Shown in pieces: positions 54,607 through 64,000 of a stretch of DNA of 64,000 bases. The stretch spans positions 4,514,146-4,578,145 of the forward strand of contig OU744447.1 of assembly GCA_916610825.1 (NCBI GenBank), read 5' to 3'. The translations under genes were made by a program, and so were the position numbers. This stretch comes from Haliclystus octoradiatus. Its lineage: Eukaryota; Cnidaria; Staurozoa; Stauromedusae; Haliclystidae. How positions within the stretch are numbered: the stretch's first letter is position 1; each line of letters starts with the position of its first letter. Under the pieces are notes generated by a model. The model worked only from the letters and a program-made list of their open reading frames with translations, was not told where the DNA came from and searched no databases.

Positions 54607-54984
54607 CTGCACATGGAAGAAAATGTGAACCAGCCAATTAAAGCAGTCAATGGGTTAAAATTGCCTGAATGTAATGGCATCAACTAGCTCCGTAATTTCA
54701 GTTATGGATATAACAGGTCAGCTATGTTATTAAATAAATACATTTTACTTTTAATAACAAGTAAAAAAATTCATCAAATACATTGTTGACCATTTTTGAC
54801 CGATAAATTAAAAGTACAATATGCATTTTGCGTTTTTTTTTTAAAAGTATTTTATTATACTAATACTATCCCTCTTTATATTATGCAGCTAACTATATAT
54901 AATACTATATCCTATCTATATACTATAAATTTGCTAAAAATGATCCCTATTTTGATTAAAATAAAAAAGTTCATTCGCTGACGG

Positions 54985-55700
54985 TCCGTTATCCAGTGTT
55001 CCCATTATGCTTGTGGCATTTACCCTCTGTATGGCAATGCCTACTCTTTGAGTGAAGAAAGACCTAAAACGTTTTTCTCCTGTCGATTAAATTAAAATTT
55101 TTCCAATCTCATTGAAAATCTCTTTTGCTTTACGGGCAAAACGGCCCTGAATCTCTATCCCAATTGGTTGCACAGGATAGATCTTTGATAACTCGGAGCA
55201 TTTTTTGGATTTAGTTTCCTCTGCTTGGCTATCCAATAGCCTGCTTTTTGCTTTGATAAAGGCAAATTCGTTGAAGCTAAAATGTCAACATAAGTAAATC
55301 CCAAACGAGGCATCTACCTTTCTTCCAAGGGAATTGTGTCAAGCCATAGGGACGTTTTCCGTCTTCTCCTGACCAACCAATTGGCTCTAGTATTGACGAG
55401 ATATGTGCTGAAGACAGGGAACGATGGATGGTTTTATTTGCCTCAGAGTGTCTTGACCACCGACCAGCTGATCTTTTATACGCTAGACCATGATGTCCAT
55501 CTTCTACTACAGGTACACCGCAACGACAAATGTATTTCTCGCAGATTTTGAGACCGAGTCTGACAGACAAAGCTATTCGTAGCTGTTTATTCTCCAATTG
55601 CAGCCCACGAAATGAAGAATGTAGAGCAGTCAGCCAGGCACATGATTCTTAGCATTGGCAGGCGAGCAAACAAGCCCTATCAATGGGAGAGCATTCTTCC
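54985..55700 (-). pseudogene. LINE C-terminal endonuclease-like domain, decayed, inside an intron
   Basis: The minus strand carries the conserved tail of a metazoan non-LTR element: AWLTALHSSF, ENKQLRIALSVRLGL, CRCGVPVVEDGHHGLAYKRS, SAGRWSRHSEANK, LEPIGWSGEDGKRP, WKKGRCLVWD, then in other frames RFARKAKEIFNEIG and RVGIAIQRVNATSIMGTL. The order (Cys/His cluster, RH..N, DGKRP.G, WD) suggests a restriction-like endonuclease fold. Usual members have a Cys where this copy reads AYK. At least one frameshift (near 55275) and several stops show it is dead. Weaker remains may reach about 56080; the plus-strand ORFs at 55336-56081 are shadows. Confidence 0.75.
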
Positions 55701-56469
55701 AGCACCTTTTCTGCCTCTGCTGTTGCGAGTTCTTTATCCCATTATTTTTGCTTATTCGATTACAAAGGTGGACTTCAATTCATTTTATCTTCCCCTATTT
55801 TGACTGAGACATTGTATCCTGGGACTTTCCTGCTTTTAAGGGCAGCAGGGAGGAGAGTTTGTACCAAGATTCCAGTTCCAATCACTGATGCGCCGAATGC
55901 TGAAGAGGCAGGGTCTATTGAAGATATTATACCAATACTACCGTGTGATAGTCGTAAAGTTTCCTGTTTCTATGCGGTAGCATTTTTTTCTATATGTTTA
56001 CGATCTCTTCAAGAGCTTCCCGACAATGTTCATCCCAATCTTTCAATTCTGGACGGTCAATGCAGCAAGACGAGTGGGTAATGTCTAAGATTTTGGGAGC
56101 TCAGAAGCAGTGTTGAAGTAAAAATAGTGTGATGCGAGTCTAGTGATTTCAACCTTTTCTTCATTAATTCTAGAGCAATGCTTTTCTTTGCAAGAATGTT
56201 GCTCTTTGCTGAGTTTCCCATGCATGGGGGCTCCAAGTACCTCCAGATCATCTATGGATGTTTCTTTTAATCCTTTAATTCTTCTGATATGTATGTTTGT
56301 TTGTTCGAAGTTTGATTTATTCAAATATGCAATGAGTTCTTAGCTTCTGTTTTGAATTATGTTGAGGTTTATGTAAATGATTTCATTTAATAAGGATCTT
56401 ATACTAATACACTATTCATCTTTTACCTTGATATGTATCTTATTATCTTAATACTTAACTGATCGAAGG

Positions 56470-56548
56470 CATCATCATCATCATCATCATCATCATTTAT
56501 TCAGAACCTTTAAGTTATACAAACTTTTTTTCAAAGGACTGATAAATA
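56470..56548 (-). repeat. 3' end of a non-LTR retrotransposon with (ATG)n tail, copy 2
   Basis: The minus strand ends GGTTCTGAATAAATGATGATG with nine or more ATG units, preceded by a tract shared with 1171-1245. No coding remnant is seen on its 5' side. Confidence 0.6.
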
Positions 56549-58206
56549 TAAAAAGGCGAGGTGAATATCAGTTTATAATGGCCGAGGTCTAATAAATTCT
56601 CAATTTCGCGCTCAAATTCATTCGATAATTGTTTATTATTACTCCCATTATTAGTCTTGTCTTCCGCTTATCATGGGGTCTATGGACAATCAACGGTACG
56701 CTTCCCGCCTCATGTGTAGGACTCATATTGCCTGATAATATCAATCCGAGAATACGATCACAGATATAAATCAAAACAGGGGCCGCTCAAAAAGCCATTA
56801 GTCTAATGATAACATCACAGACCCAACAACAAGAGCTAATTGAGGTCGTTTTATCATCTTGAAATGTTAAAAGCTATAGACAACTTAAATGAGAAATTCA
56901 AAGATAATTAATGTTATGATAAAACCTGTCCTGTGAAATAAGATTCAAAGAAAAACTATATGCAATAATAATTTATCACCGGTTAGTTTAAAATTCAATT
57001 TGAAGTTAGCAATTGAAAAATGATATGGAACAACATATCGTTATCATTTTACCCAGATAATACACTCCCTGACTACATTGTGATGATAATCAGGTCATGA
57101 GTAGGAAGATCGAACAAAAATCAATTGAAAATGCGCTATTTACATGACATGAAGTTTCCATAAAAAATGTTATCCCATTATAATTCAAATGCAATTGAAT
57201 CGTAACTCGAGCTTTTACATTCGAGATAATTCACAATAAAACACACTAGTAAAACTTTTTTATAAAGCTAATATTTATTTGAATCTATCTTTGGAATAAA
57301 TACATCTAGAACGGAATTTTGTTTTTGGAATAAATTCGAAAATCATACTGCATGCTGTTATGGAGGAATAATCGATAGCAGTTGTAGTCATATCAAGCTA
57401 ATTCGTCGTGACCAGAAAGAGTGTGGTTCTTTGGAATAAGCATTTGAAAAATTGCTCATTTGTTGAAAAAGTTAGGAAAACGAAGAATCAAACATCAGTG
57501 GAGTAGAATACATACTTATGTTGCGGCTTGCTGCTCGCTTTGTTCAATAACAATAGATCAGCCGTTACATTTCTCAGCGGAACAAAGGAATAGCCGTTCC
57601 TTTACAACAATAGTTGTTTTCATTGTTATTTTAACAAAGGAAATGGCAAACATCAACATAAGTGTTCCAGGTACAACATATACATATCTTACTCTATTGA
57701 TGTTTGAATCTTTGTTTTCCAAAATTTAAAACGGCCAACTTTTAAAATGCTTGTTCCTAACAAACACGTCGCTGTATATTCGTTAAAAAACTTGTTAAAG
57801 TATTCAAATTTACTAAGTCGTAATTAGTCTCTTCCAGGTTAATTTCCTTATCGACTTTTTCACTTGTTCGAAGTCTCAAAATAGATCAAGTGCTCATGTT
57901 TCGCAGAACTGGGATTGTGGATTACATACACACACGAATATCCGGTCTAATAATATGGTCTATAAGGTAGATATTTTTGTCTCCATTTGAGACATATCTT
58001 AATGACAAGGGTTTAAGAAATTTGGTTTTTCTAATTATTCCGACAAAGATGTATCTTCTTATTTCAAGCACAAATGTAGTATAAAAAAGTATTGTCTAGC
58101 TTTTGTGTATGAGTGGCGATTTCTCGCTTCCAGGTTTCCTGTAGTAATGGTTATGAAGGTGTGTTGTTGTGCAAACAGTAACTTCAAATATTTCATTATT
58201 TCTCAC
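56549..58206. other. Intron of the PAN/apple-like gene, proximal part
   Basis: No further exon with matching splice phase was found. The plus-strand ORF at 57460-57729 has no support. Confidence 0.4.
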
Positions 58207-58491
58207 CTTTAGAAAACATCCATTAATTGATTGAATCTTTTGATTGGAAAGAGACGATAGCAAAATACAATTCTTCTTTTTCCAATGTTCCAGAAAGTTT
58301 GCTCCACGACAAGCGGGGAAGATACCACAAATGTTACTGCATTGTGTCACAGAGGCTGCAGTCTTTCGTTTAATGACATTATTTTCTGTTTCTTTTACAG
58401 TAAGTTCATTAATCTGATCAAAGTATACAATAATTGAATTTACTTTACAAACAGTGAGACCAAATATAGAAAGTATACTCAAGAAGTGCAT
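58207..58491 (-). CDS. Secreted PAN/apple-like protein gene: exon 1
   Basis: The ATG at 58491 opens a clear signal peptide (MHFLSILSIFGLTVCKVNS), so the product enters the secretory pathway. Residues 20-95 carry a PAN/apple-like cysteine pattern (TQCSNICGIFPACRGANF ... NCILLSS ... GCFLK). PAN/apple domains usually bind proteins or carbohydrates outside the cell. The exon ends in phase 0 at CTAAAG|GTGAGAAAT; reading through would give an unrelated 36-codon tail, so splicing is much more likely. Downstream exons are the micro-exon plus long last exon, or the alternative short last exon. The intron of about 3.6-4.0 kb holds a dead LINE. The family call rests on the Cys spacing only. Confidence 0.65.
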
Positions 58492-58607
58492 ATTGAACTT
58501 CAGTGTGACAAAACATGTATTCCTACTTCTGTTGTTGGAGTACGTAATATATTCAAGTCAATAGAGCGATAGAAAGCATTTTAACTGCAGGTGAATATTA
58601 TACAAAT

Positions 58608-58705
58608 ATAGAAGTCAAGTCGAATATTTAAATAAGACGTTGTCTTATGCACAGATATAATACAAGGAAAAATGTCTTACTTTGACTTGACTTCTATACT
58701 TCTCT
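58608..58705. repeat. Imperfect inverted repeat upstream of the PAN/apple-like gene
   Basis: TATAGAAGTCAAGTCGAATA pairs with TTTGACTTGACTTCTATA; the inner AATAAGAC pairs with GTCTTA. A second small hairpin (ACGATAATGTAA and TTACATTATCG) lies at about 58760-58815. Either may be a MITE remnant or a regulatory structure. Confidence 0.4.
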
Positions 58706-58988
58706 GCTTTTTCCATTAATATAAAGCTATCACATGTTTAATTATATGCTGTTGCTAAGTTACGATAATGTAATCAATCCAGGCTAACAATCAATTCCAG
58801 TTACATTATCGCTTATTTTACTCTGATGAAGCCGTATACAATAACTGAATCAATTTACAATACTGATAAAATGTATGTAATTAACCCAATAGACATGATA
58901 TGATGTGATATGATATGATAGTATCTACTAATAATGTTATTCCATTAGCTACATATTTTATCATGGAAGTGAAAAGAAATAAGATGTG

Positions 58989-59740
58989 TTATAATAATAT
59001 AATAAATGTATTTAATTATATAGCACCCTTTTGAGAAAAATCTCCACAACGGCGCTCTACATATCTAAAAATAAAAATAAAAATATATCTTATGTACATT
59101 TAAAAAGTAATTTGCTGATGAAAAACAGTCACTGGAGAAAATGAATAGAAAATAAAAATGAATGATAAACTAATAAGACTGAAAATAAATAAGTCAAAAG
59201 TTAACAAATGAATAAAATAATAAAAGCGAATCTACTATGGATAATAATATTTGAATAAACTTGCATATAGAATTTTAAATACATATCTACAATACTACGT
59301 TCCAAACAATCTAAGATACACTATACTATGTTGTGCTGTTAAAATATAGTGTTTACGCTGACGGCGAAATATATCTAAAGAATTTGTTTTATGAATGACA
59401 TTAGGTTTGCCATTGCAATATGAAGGGCCTGCAACTCTGAATGCACGAGTTCCATATTTATTTATGCAACGTGGTACAACCAGTTCACAGTTAGGAGCAG
59501 ATCATGAAGATCGATCATGTTCATCATGAGATCGTCATATACACATTTCAGATAAGTAATATCGTGCCATTCCATTCATTGCTTTGTACATTAGAACACA
59601 AAATTTTAATTGTACCTGTCGATACGGAAAACCATTAAAAAGATATCCGAAGAAGAAGAATGACTCGATAAATTGATTTTCAACAATATTCTTAAAACAT
59701 CACAAAGAATATCAAAAACGATAAAATGTAAACTATAATT
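58989..59740 (-). pseudogene. 5'-truncated CR1/L2-type LINE (RT C-terminus and 3' tail)
   Basis: The minus strand from about 59640 reads the last part of a CR1/L2-clade reverse transcriptase ORF: QLKFCVLMYKAMNGMARYY, LSEMCI, ELVVPRCINKYGTRAFRVAG, SLDIFRRQRKHYI. Two in-frame stops interrupt it. The 3' UTR ends with a typical LINE tail (GTAGAGCGCCGTTGTG ... AAAGGGTGCTATATAATTAA and AT-rich repeats) near 58989. The upstream end is vague and abuts the 3' LTR of the next element. Confidence 0.75.
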
Positions 59741-60012
59741 TTAACTATATTAAACTATAAGAACGACGTGACCGATAGCGCCAACGTCTAACTACGAAAT
59801 CTACTCAACCAATAACTTACTGCCACTCCTTAATGGTAATATCACGTGACATAATTAATACTAGTGATCAAGAACAGTTCCGGATTCGGATTACAATCGG
59901 ATTATCGGATTATATTTTCGATTATGATTCAAGATTAATACAAGAATAATTTATGATTAAGATTAGCAATAAAATAGTAAGAATAATAAAAATACAAAAT
60001 CCCTTCTTAACA
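59741..60012 (-). repeat. 3' LTR of the second BEL/Pao element (left limit unresolved)
   Basis: The LTR must begin at TGTTAAGAAGGG on the minus strand (60012 leftwards), because it directly follows a polypurine tract. Its far end cannot be set without the other LTR, which lies outside the window; a TG at about 59728-59741 and the LINE limit suggest 270-285 bp. Confidence 0.5.
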
Positions 60013-60027
60013 TTTCCCCCTCCACAC
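60013..60027 (-). other. Polypurine tract of the second BEL/Pao element
   Basis: GTGTGGAGGGGGAAA on the minus strand sits between the polyprotein stop and the LTR start, the expected site for plus-strand priming. Confidence 0.7.
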
Positions 60028-60059
60028 TGGAAGGTACATACCAGTGTCAATTCAATTCA

Positions 60060-63000
60060 TCAATTATTTGACATATCAGTCACAACATTAAATGGACATA
60101 GCTTTGCAACGGGTCTCAATAGTTCCTTGCCATTTAATTTAATCTTAACTACTCTTACTAGACCATCATCTCCTGGATATACTTCTGTTACTTTTGCTAA
60201 TGGCCATGATCCCCTAGGTAAATCTTTATCTGCTACTAATACAATGTCATCTTTTTTCAAGTTATTTGACTTGTAATACCATTTACAACGTTGTCTCAAA
60301 GTGGGTAACCACTCTTTTATCCATCTTTGCCAAAAGTGTCGTACTAACTCTTGTACTCGCCTCCATCTTTGAGCTGGATTGTAACCATCGCTATCAACAT
60401 TTTCCGGTGCAAAGCTACCACCTAATTGTCCATGTAAAAAGTGGTTTGGTGTCAAAGGACCCTCTCCATCTGCATTAGCTGTTTGATAACATAAAGGTCT
60501 CGAATTGATAAGTGCTTCAGCTCCAGTCATAGCAGTGATTAGCATCTCGTCGGTGATATCAGCATTGCCTAAAATTGCTCTAATCGATCTTTTTGCAGCT
60601 TTAATCATAATCTCGAAAACACCTCCAAAATGTGGTGCTTCTGGAGGGTTAAATTTCCAGGCTATACCTCTATTGGCTAATGAATTGCTTATTTTAGTTT
60701 GATCTAACTCTTGTAATAATTCTCTCAATTCTCTATTAGCGCCAACAAAGTTTGTTCCATTGTCGGACACAACTGTTCTAGGTAGTCCTCGTCGGTTTGT
60801 CATCCGATAAAACGAGTTTAAAAATGAATCGGTATCAAGTGCATACGCCATTTCAAGATGTACTGCACGTGTTTGTAAACATGTAAATAAACATAAATAT
60901 CTCTTAGTTCTATGTTTGGCACGACCCTGCTTTGTAAGATAGGGCCCGCCATAATCAACACCGACTTCTGCAAACGCACGTAAAGGTGTTTTGAATCTAA
61001 TATTTGGTAACGGTGCCATCATTTGATTTGCTAATTTTGCCTTACTTTTTAAACAATGATAACATGATCTTTCACGTTCTTTTAAAACTTCCCTACCACC
61101 GATAATGTGGAAGCGTTCTGACAGATCAGCAAATACATGATTTATACCACGCGAGTGACCATCTCTTTCGTGGTAATGTTTAGCTATTAATTTAGTTATC
61201 CAATTAAAACGTGGTAAAATAATAGGGCACTTGACATCATACGGTAAGAAATCCGCATACAATAAACGAGTATTTGCTCTAACAAGGCCATCATCGTCAA
61301 TGAATGGATTGGAAGTAATTAATTTACTGTCAGAAGAGACAGCTTTCTTTGATAATAATAGCTTGATTTCTTTAGTAAATTCCTTCTGTTGACATGATTT
61401 TATAATTAAAATATCAATATCGTGTAATTCAATATCACTTATTTCTCCGCCTTTTCTTTGTTCTTTTGTTCGTCGACAATTGTTCACAAATCTAAATACT
61501 AAAGCCGTAATTCTTTTAAACTTAAGCCAAGACGAAAAACGTTCAGGTTTTAATTTCCAATCATCGATCGTAGTATTTATAACATGAGAATAATTAACAA
61601 TAGCATCCTCTTTCTTTTTCATTTCTTTTTCAGCGTCTATATTTCTAAATACTTTAACTTTCGGCCACTGATCAACAGGTGATAATAAATATTCAGGGCC
61701 GTTTAACCATAATTTTGATTCCGATAAATCTTTCATATTTAATCCACGTGTAGCTAAATCAGCGGGATTAACTTTAGTATCAACATAATTCCAATTTTGC
61801 AACAAACTATTTTCTTGAATATACGCAACTCTATTTGCAACAAAGGTTTTCATCAACCTATTTCTGCGTTGCAGCCACCATAATACATTCATACTATCCG
61901 ACCAAAAATAAACAATAGATGGATCTATATCCAATGACTGATAAAGCTCTTTGGCCAACTTAACATTGAGCGTTGCACCCAATAACTCCAATCGTGGAAT
62001 GCTTACAACATTTAATGGTGCAACTTTCGATTTAGACATAATTAATCGTACTGATACATCATCGTCTTCGTACACATATCTAACATAAACTGTACTTGCA
62101 TAAGCTAAACTCGATGCGTCACTAAATAAATGATAGGTGACACTTTTAACTTGTTTAAATAATTGTAAACAACGTGGAAATTGCAAAAGCGATATATTAT
62201 CTAATTCGTTGAACCAATCCATAATTTTCTTTCCAACACCATCTTTAATGTCAATAATTTCATCCCAATCAACAGAATTAAGCCATAAATCTTGCAATAA
62301 CATCTTCCCTCTAACGATGTAAGGATTTAATAACCCCAGAGGGTCATAAATCGACGCAATTTTACTCAAAAATAAACGTTTAGTTAAACCGCTAAGTATG
62401 TTTGGCTTCACAGCTTGAAAACAAAACACATCATTTTCCGATTGCCATACAACACCAAGTGTTTTAATTTTTGGTAATATACTTTTGTCTAATTTTAATT
62501 CTGCCGCACGATCTTCTTCCGGTATTTCAGCTAACACCTTTTTTGAATTAGATATCCATTTTCTTGCATACATGCCAGCTGAATTCCAAAGTTGCGATAA
62601 TTCGTGATATAGTTGTATTCCTTCTTCTTCTGTCTTCACCGAATCGATACTATCGTCCATATAAGTTGACTTTAAAACTGTTTCTGCTGCTTTCGGCCAT
62701 TTATCTGCGTTATTTTTAGCATGTAACTGCGTAACATAATGAGCTTGGAATGGGCATGAATTTACCCCAAACACAAGACTATTAAATTCATATATATCTG
62801 GCGGTTTATCTCGATTACAATCACGCCATAAAAAACGATGGTAAGCACGATCGTCTTGATGTAATCCGTTTCGCAAATACATTTCTGCAACATCACTAAT
62901 GATTGCTATCGGATATCTCCGAAATCTCAATAAAACGTTCAACACATGGTTCTGTAATTTAGGACCAGTAAATATCATGTCATTTAATGACATATCCTCA

Positions 63001-64000
63001 CATTTTACAGAAGCATCAAATACTACTCGTAATTTCGTAGTGCTTTTATCTTCCCGAACAATAGCAAAGTGCGGTAAATACCAACCACTCGATAATTGAG
63101 ATATATCTCCACTCAATTTTCTAATGTAACCTTTTTCGAGATGATTTGTAAATACCTTCGAATAAGCCATAACTGTAGTAGGCGATTTCATTAATTTATT
63201 TTCCAAGCTCTTTAGACGATTTTTTGCGATGCTGTAATTATTAGGAAGATTAACCGGGTTGTTCTTCCACGGTATTCCAATCTCATATCGATTATTCTCG
63301 TAAGATAAACTGTCTTTACATAACTCCAACGCTTTTAACTCATCCATCGATAATTGATTTTCTAATCTAGTTTCGTTCATATTTTCGATTTCCCAAAATC
63401 TTTTTAGTGAGGTATTTATCGACGTAATATCATCATTGTTTTCAGAATAAAACGAATAATTAAAATTTGTATTATTAATATTATAATCAATATTACCAGT
63501 ACTCGGGGGTTGTGTAACCTTGCCAACGCAAGTCCAACCTAAAGGCGTTAGCCTAGCTACTGGAGCAGCAGGATTATCTCCTCTTACTTCTCTTAGCGAA
63601 TAATGTAAATCAGCATGATCTACGCCAATAAGTAAATCGATAATGCGTCTATTCGATAACGGTGGGAAATTTATATCAGATAGATGTGACCATTGTTTTG
63701 ATTCAAACTTCCAATTGACTGGGGCCATTTTTCCAGTAACATTTTTAGTTGTAGTACATGTAAATGGCTTGCTATATTTAGTATCACTACTTTCGATTAT
63801 ACAGCTTACATTCATTGAACTAAATCTTTCTACTGTTCCATTAAGTGTGCTAACATTCAGATATTCTGTTTGTCCTTGTAATCCTAACTCATTAGCTACA
63901 TCTTCATTGATATATGTTTTAGTACTACCATCATCAAGTAACGCATTTACCAATAACTTTTTAGACCCGTACTTTAGTATGACGGGGATTGTTCTTAATG
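60060..64000 (-). CDS. BEL/Pao polyprotein with integrase, partial at the 5' side
   Basis: An uninterrupted minus-strand reading frame enters at the window edge (15 codons lie beyond 63953) and ends at 60060. Seen in order: aspartic protease (LLDDGSTKTYI), Pao-type RT (RVVFDASVKCEDMSLND, DVAEMYL, YMDD), RNase H (LFSDASSLA, YFWSDSMNVLWWL, NPADLATRG), His/Cys zinc region (HYHERDGH ... CYHCLK), integrase core D-D-E (VDYGGPYL, VVSDNGTNFVG, PHFGGVFEIMIKAAKR) and the C-terminal DUF5641-like region (KKDDIVLVADKDLPRGSWPL). Gag lies outside the window. The protein is clearly different from the 33-38 kb element, so these are two BEL lineages. The open frame suggests recent activity. Confidence 0.95.
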   Translation of the reverse strand, partial: LRTIPVILKYGSKKLLVNALLDDGSTKTYINEDVANELGLQGQTEYLNVSTLNGTVERFSSMNVSCIIESSDTKYSKPFTCTTTKNVTGKMAPVNWKFESKQWSHLSDINFPPLSNRRIIDLLIGVDHADLHYSLREVRGDNPAAPVARLTPLGWTCVGKVTQPPSTGNIDYNINNTNFNYSFYSENNDDITSINTSLKRFWEIENMNETRLENQLSMDELKALELCKDSLSYENNRYEIGIPWKNNPVNLPNNYSIAKNRLKSLENKLMKSPTTVMAYSKVFTNHLEKGYIRKLSGDISQLSSGWYLPHFAIVREDKSTTKLRVVFDASVKCEDMSLNDMIFTGPKLQNHVLNVLLRFRRYPIAIISDVAEMYLRNGLHQDDRAYHRFLWRDCNRDKPPDIYEFNSLVFGVNSCPFQAHYVTQLHAKNNADKWPKAAETVLKSTYMDDSIDSVKTEEEGIQLYHELSQLWNSAGMYARKWISNSKKVLAEIPEEDRAAELKLDKSILPKIKTLGVVWQSENDVFCFQAVKPNILSGLTKRLFLSKIASIYDPLGLLNPYIVRGKMLLQDLWLNSVDWDEIIDIKDGVGKKIMDWFNELDNISLLQFPRCLQLFKQVKSVTYHLFSDASSLAYASTVYVRYVYEDDDVSVRLIMSKSKVAPLNVVSIPRLELLGATLNVKLAKELYQSLDIDPSIVYFWSDSMNVLWWLQRRNRLMKTFVANRVAYIQENSLLQNWNYVDTKVNPADLATRGLNMKDLSESKLWLNGPEYLLSPVDQWPKVKVFRNIDAEKEMKKKEDAIVNYSHVINTTIDDWKLKPERFSSWLKFKRITALVFRFVNNCRRTKEQRKGGEISDIELHDIDILIIKSCQQKEFTKEIKLLLSKKAVSSDSKLITSNPFIDDDGLVRANTRLLYADFLPYDVKCPIILPRFNWITKLIAKHYHERDGHSRGINHVFADLSERFHIIGGREVLKERERSCYHCLKSKAKLANQMMAPLPNIRFKTPLRAFAEVGVDYGGPYLTKQGRAKHRTKRYLCLFTCLQTRAVHLEMAYALDTDSFLNSFYRMTNRRGLPRTVVSDNGTNFVGANRELRELLQELDQTKISNSLANRGIAWKFNPPEAPHFGGVFEIMIKAAKRSIRAILGNADITDEMLITAMTGAEALINSRPLCYQTANADGEGPLTPNHFLHGQLGGSFAPENVDSDGYNPAQRWRRVQELVRHFWQRWIKEWLPTLRQRCKWYYKSNNLKKDDIVLVADKDLPRGSWPLAKVTEVYPGDDGLVRVVKIKLNGKELLRPVAKLCPFNVVTDMSNN

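Noticed and set aside
55683..56081. 132-aa plus-strand ORF
   Set aside because: It overlaps the decayed minus-strand LINE region and has no motif of its own; likely a shadow.

Overview
The window is nuclear DNA of an AT-rich animal, by eye about two thirds A+T. Genes are spliced (GT-AG introns, poly(A) signals) and lie as islands in non-coding DNA crowded with animal-type transposons: BEL/Pao, CR1/L2-type LINEs, endonuclease-tailed LINEs, hAT, TTAA and TA elements, and tRNA-derived SINEs. Short introns, small single-exon genes and this repeat mix suggest an invertebrate. An ascidian or another invertebrate deuterostome would fit, but nothing here proves the phylum.

Layout. 0-8.4 kb: an hnRNP U-like (HNRNPUL1-type) gene on the plus strand, two exons around a 6.1-kb intron holding a LINE tail, a TTAA MITE with 234-bp arms, a TA-flanked MITE, a tRNA-like sequence, two foldback repeats and an 864-bp hAT element with a perfect 8-bp target duplication. 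9.5-14 kb: CCCGGGGG-ended MITEs, hairpin repeats and a tRNA-SINE. 14.6-16 kb: a small orphan gene with a TATA box and a non-coding first exon. 19.8-24 kb: a broken DUF3504-like gene piece and a broken LINE C-terminal domain. 25-26.6 kb: a 1.6-kb TIR element with a SINE inside. 27.9-33 kb: more MITEs and hairpin repeats. 33.2-38.6 kb: a complete BEL/Pao retrotransposon on the minus strand with same-length LTRs that read the same by eye and a matching 5-bp target duplication, but no integrase. 42.8-44.2 kb: an intronless class A GPCR coding region. 47.1-49.4 kb: a second orphan gene and a possible terminal exon. 53.4-58.5 kb: a minus-strand gene for a secreted PAN/apple-like protein, with a 16-nt micro-exon and two related alternative last exons; its intron holds a dead LINE. 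59-64 kb: a 5'-truncated CR1/L2 LINE, then a second BEL/Pao element whose polyprotein includes integrase and runs off the window.

The most unusual signal is a dispersed family of hairpin repeats (about 10.5, 12.1, 12.3, 29.6, 32.6, 33.0, 39.6 and 44.6 kb, plus fragments). Most members share an inner core (GTTTCAC ... TCATCAGAC), and most share a one-sided flank ending in ATTGAGCACT, yet the outer hairpin arms belong to at least three unrelated sequence types. The integrase-less BEL element sits inside the flank of one member.

The host genes (hnRNP U-like RNA-binding protein, GPCR, secreted PAN protein, two orphans) show no shared pathway. The window reads as an ordinary gene neighbourhood with heavy and partly recent transposition.
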